NCBI RefSeq assembly: GCF_016287535.1
Contig: NZ_JAEFAJ010000027.1
Span: 1-46,607, forward strand
DNA from: Ruminococcus sp.
Lineage (GTDB): Bacteria; Bacillota; Clostridia; Oscillospirales; Ruminococcaceae
Direction of reading: 5' to 3'
DNA: 46,607 nt
The translations under genes were made by a program, and so were the position numbers. Every line of letters starts with the position of its first letter. Position 1 is the stretch's first letter. Below the pieces are notes generated by a model. That model was not told the origin of the DNA. It saw only the letters and a list, made by a program, of their open reading frames with translations, and did no database searches. Below are positions 46,180-46,607 of this stretch, in pieces.

Positions 46180-46449
46180 ATGTTTGAGAGCGAATTTGCA
46201 AAACTCGATTATATAGCAAAAGATAATAGTGTTTTTCATATCTGGAAGAAAGAAGCACACTTCGATGATTACAAAAAGACTGTATCTGCTTCACTTGAAA
46301 TGCTGCGTGAGCGTAAAGGCAGTCTATTCATTGTAGATGCCCGCAACGGTTTCGAAGACGTTCCGGAAGATGTTGAATGGGGCTTTCAGTATTTCCTTCC
46401 TGAGCTGAAGAAACAGGTTGCAAGATACGATGTGTTTAAACGTGTATAA
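46180..46449 (+). CDS. STAS/SpoIIAA-like protein, probably cut short
   Basis: This 89-codon gene starts behind AAAGGAAAAC, 18 bases after the chromate transporter. It reads SEFAKLDYIAKDNSVFHIWKKEAHFDDYKK, then LEMLRERKGSLFIVDARNGFEDVPEDVEWGFQYFLPELKK. The strand-helix pattern with IVDARNGFED resembles STAS/SpoIIAA-like proteins of about 120-140 residues. Here the frame ends after QVARYDVFKRV, where relatives, as I remember them, would continue with two more strand-helix units. Repeat copy 4 starts 18 bases later, so the missing end may have been lost in a rearrangement. Confidence 0.65.
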   Translation: MFESEFAKLDYIAKDNSVFHIWKKEAHFDDYKKTVSASLEMLRERKGSLFIVDARNGFEDVPEDVEWGFQYFLPELKKQVARYDVFKRV

Positions 46450-46466
46450 TACTTAATATAGAACAG

Positions 46467-46481
46467 CAGCTCCCTCACGGG
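46467..46481 (+). repeat. Dispersed hairpin repeat, truncated copy 4
   Basis: CAGCTCCCTCACGGG matches the first 15 bases of the repeat, and even the preceding GAACAG agrees with copy 2. Then the match stops and unrelated TAATGTCATTAAG follows. The break falls inside the hairpin, just after the loop. Confidence 0.7.
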
Positions 46482-46515
46482 TAATGTCATTAAGCTAATC
46501 AAATACGTAAAAGAA

Positions 46516-46552
46516 CAGGAGTATGTTTGGAATATGACCAGACATACTCCTG
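46516..46552. terminator. Long hairpin near the window end
   Basis: CAGGAGTATGTTTGG pairs with CCAGACATACTCCTG (one G-U) around seven bases. No T-run follows on the plus strand, so it may serve a convergent gene beyond the window or be an element end. The palindrome CAGATC-CGA-GATCTG follows at 46587-46601. Confidence 0.5.
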
Positions 46553-46607
46553 CTGTTACATTCGCAAAAAATGCATGACGAAAAGACAGATCCGAGATCT
46601 GCCTGAA

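Overview
The window looks like chromosome from a fibre-degrading gut or rumen Clostridia of the Ruminococcus type. This is inferred from a dockerin-bearing secreted protein with two GH11 xylanase and two CBM22-like domains, GH51 and GH43 arabinoxylan enzymes with their own sugar ABC importer, Gram-positive lipoprotein signals, strong AGGAGG ribosome sites and many TTGACA-17-TATAAT promoters. I found no rRNA, intact tRNA or CRISPR array.

Layout. (1) 1-1.7 kb: a serine recombinase whose frame is broken at a run of seven A, the edge of a mobile element. (2) 1.7-9.9 kb: an arabinoxylan locus. A minus-strand operon (solute-binding lipoprotein, two permeases, GH51 arabinofuranosidase) diverges from a plus-strand pair (type-B carboxylesterase, GH43 enzyme). 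(3) 10-12 kb: an unknown lipoprotein and a GrpB-family gene with a nonsense codon. (4) 12-16.9 kb: a minus-strand redox operon with two 2-hydroxyacyl-CoA-dehydratase-like proteins, their ATP-dependent [4Fe-4S] activase, a NapH-like ferredoxin membrane protein and a DsbD/CcdA-like membrane protein. Three of its five genes are frame-disrupted. (5) 17.4-20.8 kb: a two-component system and a DUF4353-like lipoprotein. (6) 21.2-24.2 kb: the double GH11 dockerin protein. (7) 24.2-28.1 kb: an OhrR-like regulator, glutathione peroxidase and radical SAM operon with a visible operator, diverging from an HtrA protease. (8) 28.3-33.4 kb: two cyclic-di-GMP genes. (9) 33.7-42.9 kb: an accessory island. (10) 42.9-46.6 kb: a DUF134/NifX-like regulator, C_GCAxxG_C_C protein and metallo-beta-lactamase-fold operon, divergent from a two-gene chromate transporter.

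The island is the most unusual part. On its left is the first ~60 codons of a second DUF134 gene, with its promoter. On its right is the C-terminal part of a second C_GCAxxG_C_C gene, on the same strand. The intact paralogues of both are neighbours at 43.7-44.9 kb, so foreign DNA appears to have replaced the middle of a duplicate operon. The cargo is a DUF4869 gene plus a P-loop ATPase with a TOPRIM-like second half, a Fic AMPylase gene plus a HipA-like kinase gene, a GNAT-DUF4298 fusion, a serine recombinase killed by a nonsense codon and lying against the stump of a tyrosine recombinase, and a relic of a tRNA 3' end. The two enzyme pairs are candidate defence or toxin modules. That role is inferred from domains and context only.

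Small repeated elements link the regions: a ~58-base hairpin repeat (three full copies and one cut copy), a duplicated promoter-leader element, and a shared pair of GACATAAGTC operator-like repeats before both DUF134 genes. Several genes carry single-base indels or nonsense codons. These may be real decay or assembly errors, and the sequence alone cannot separate the two.
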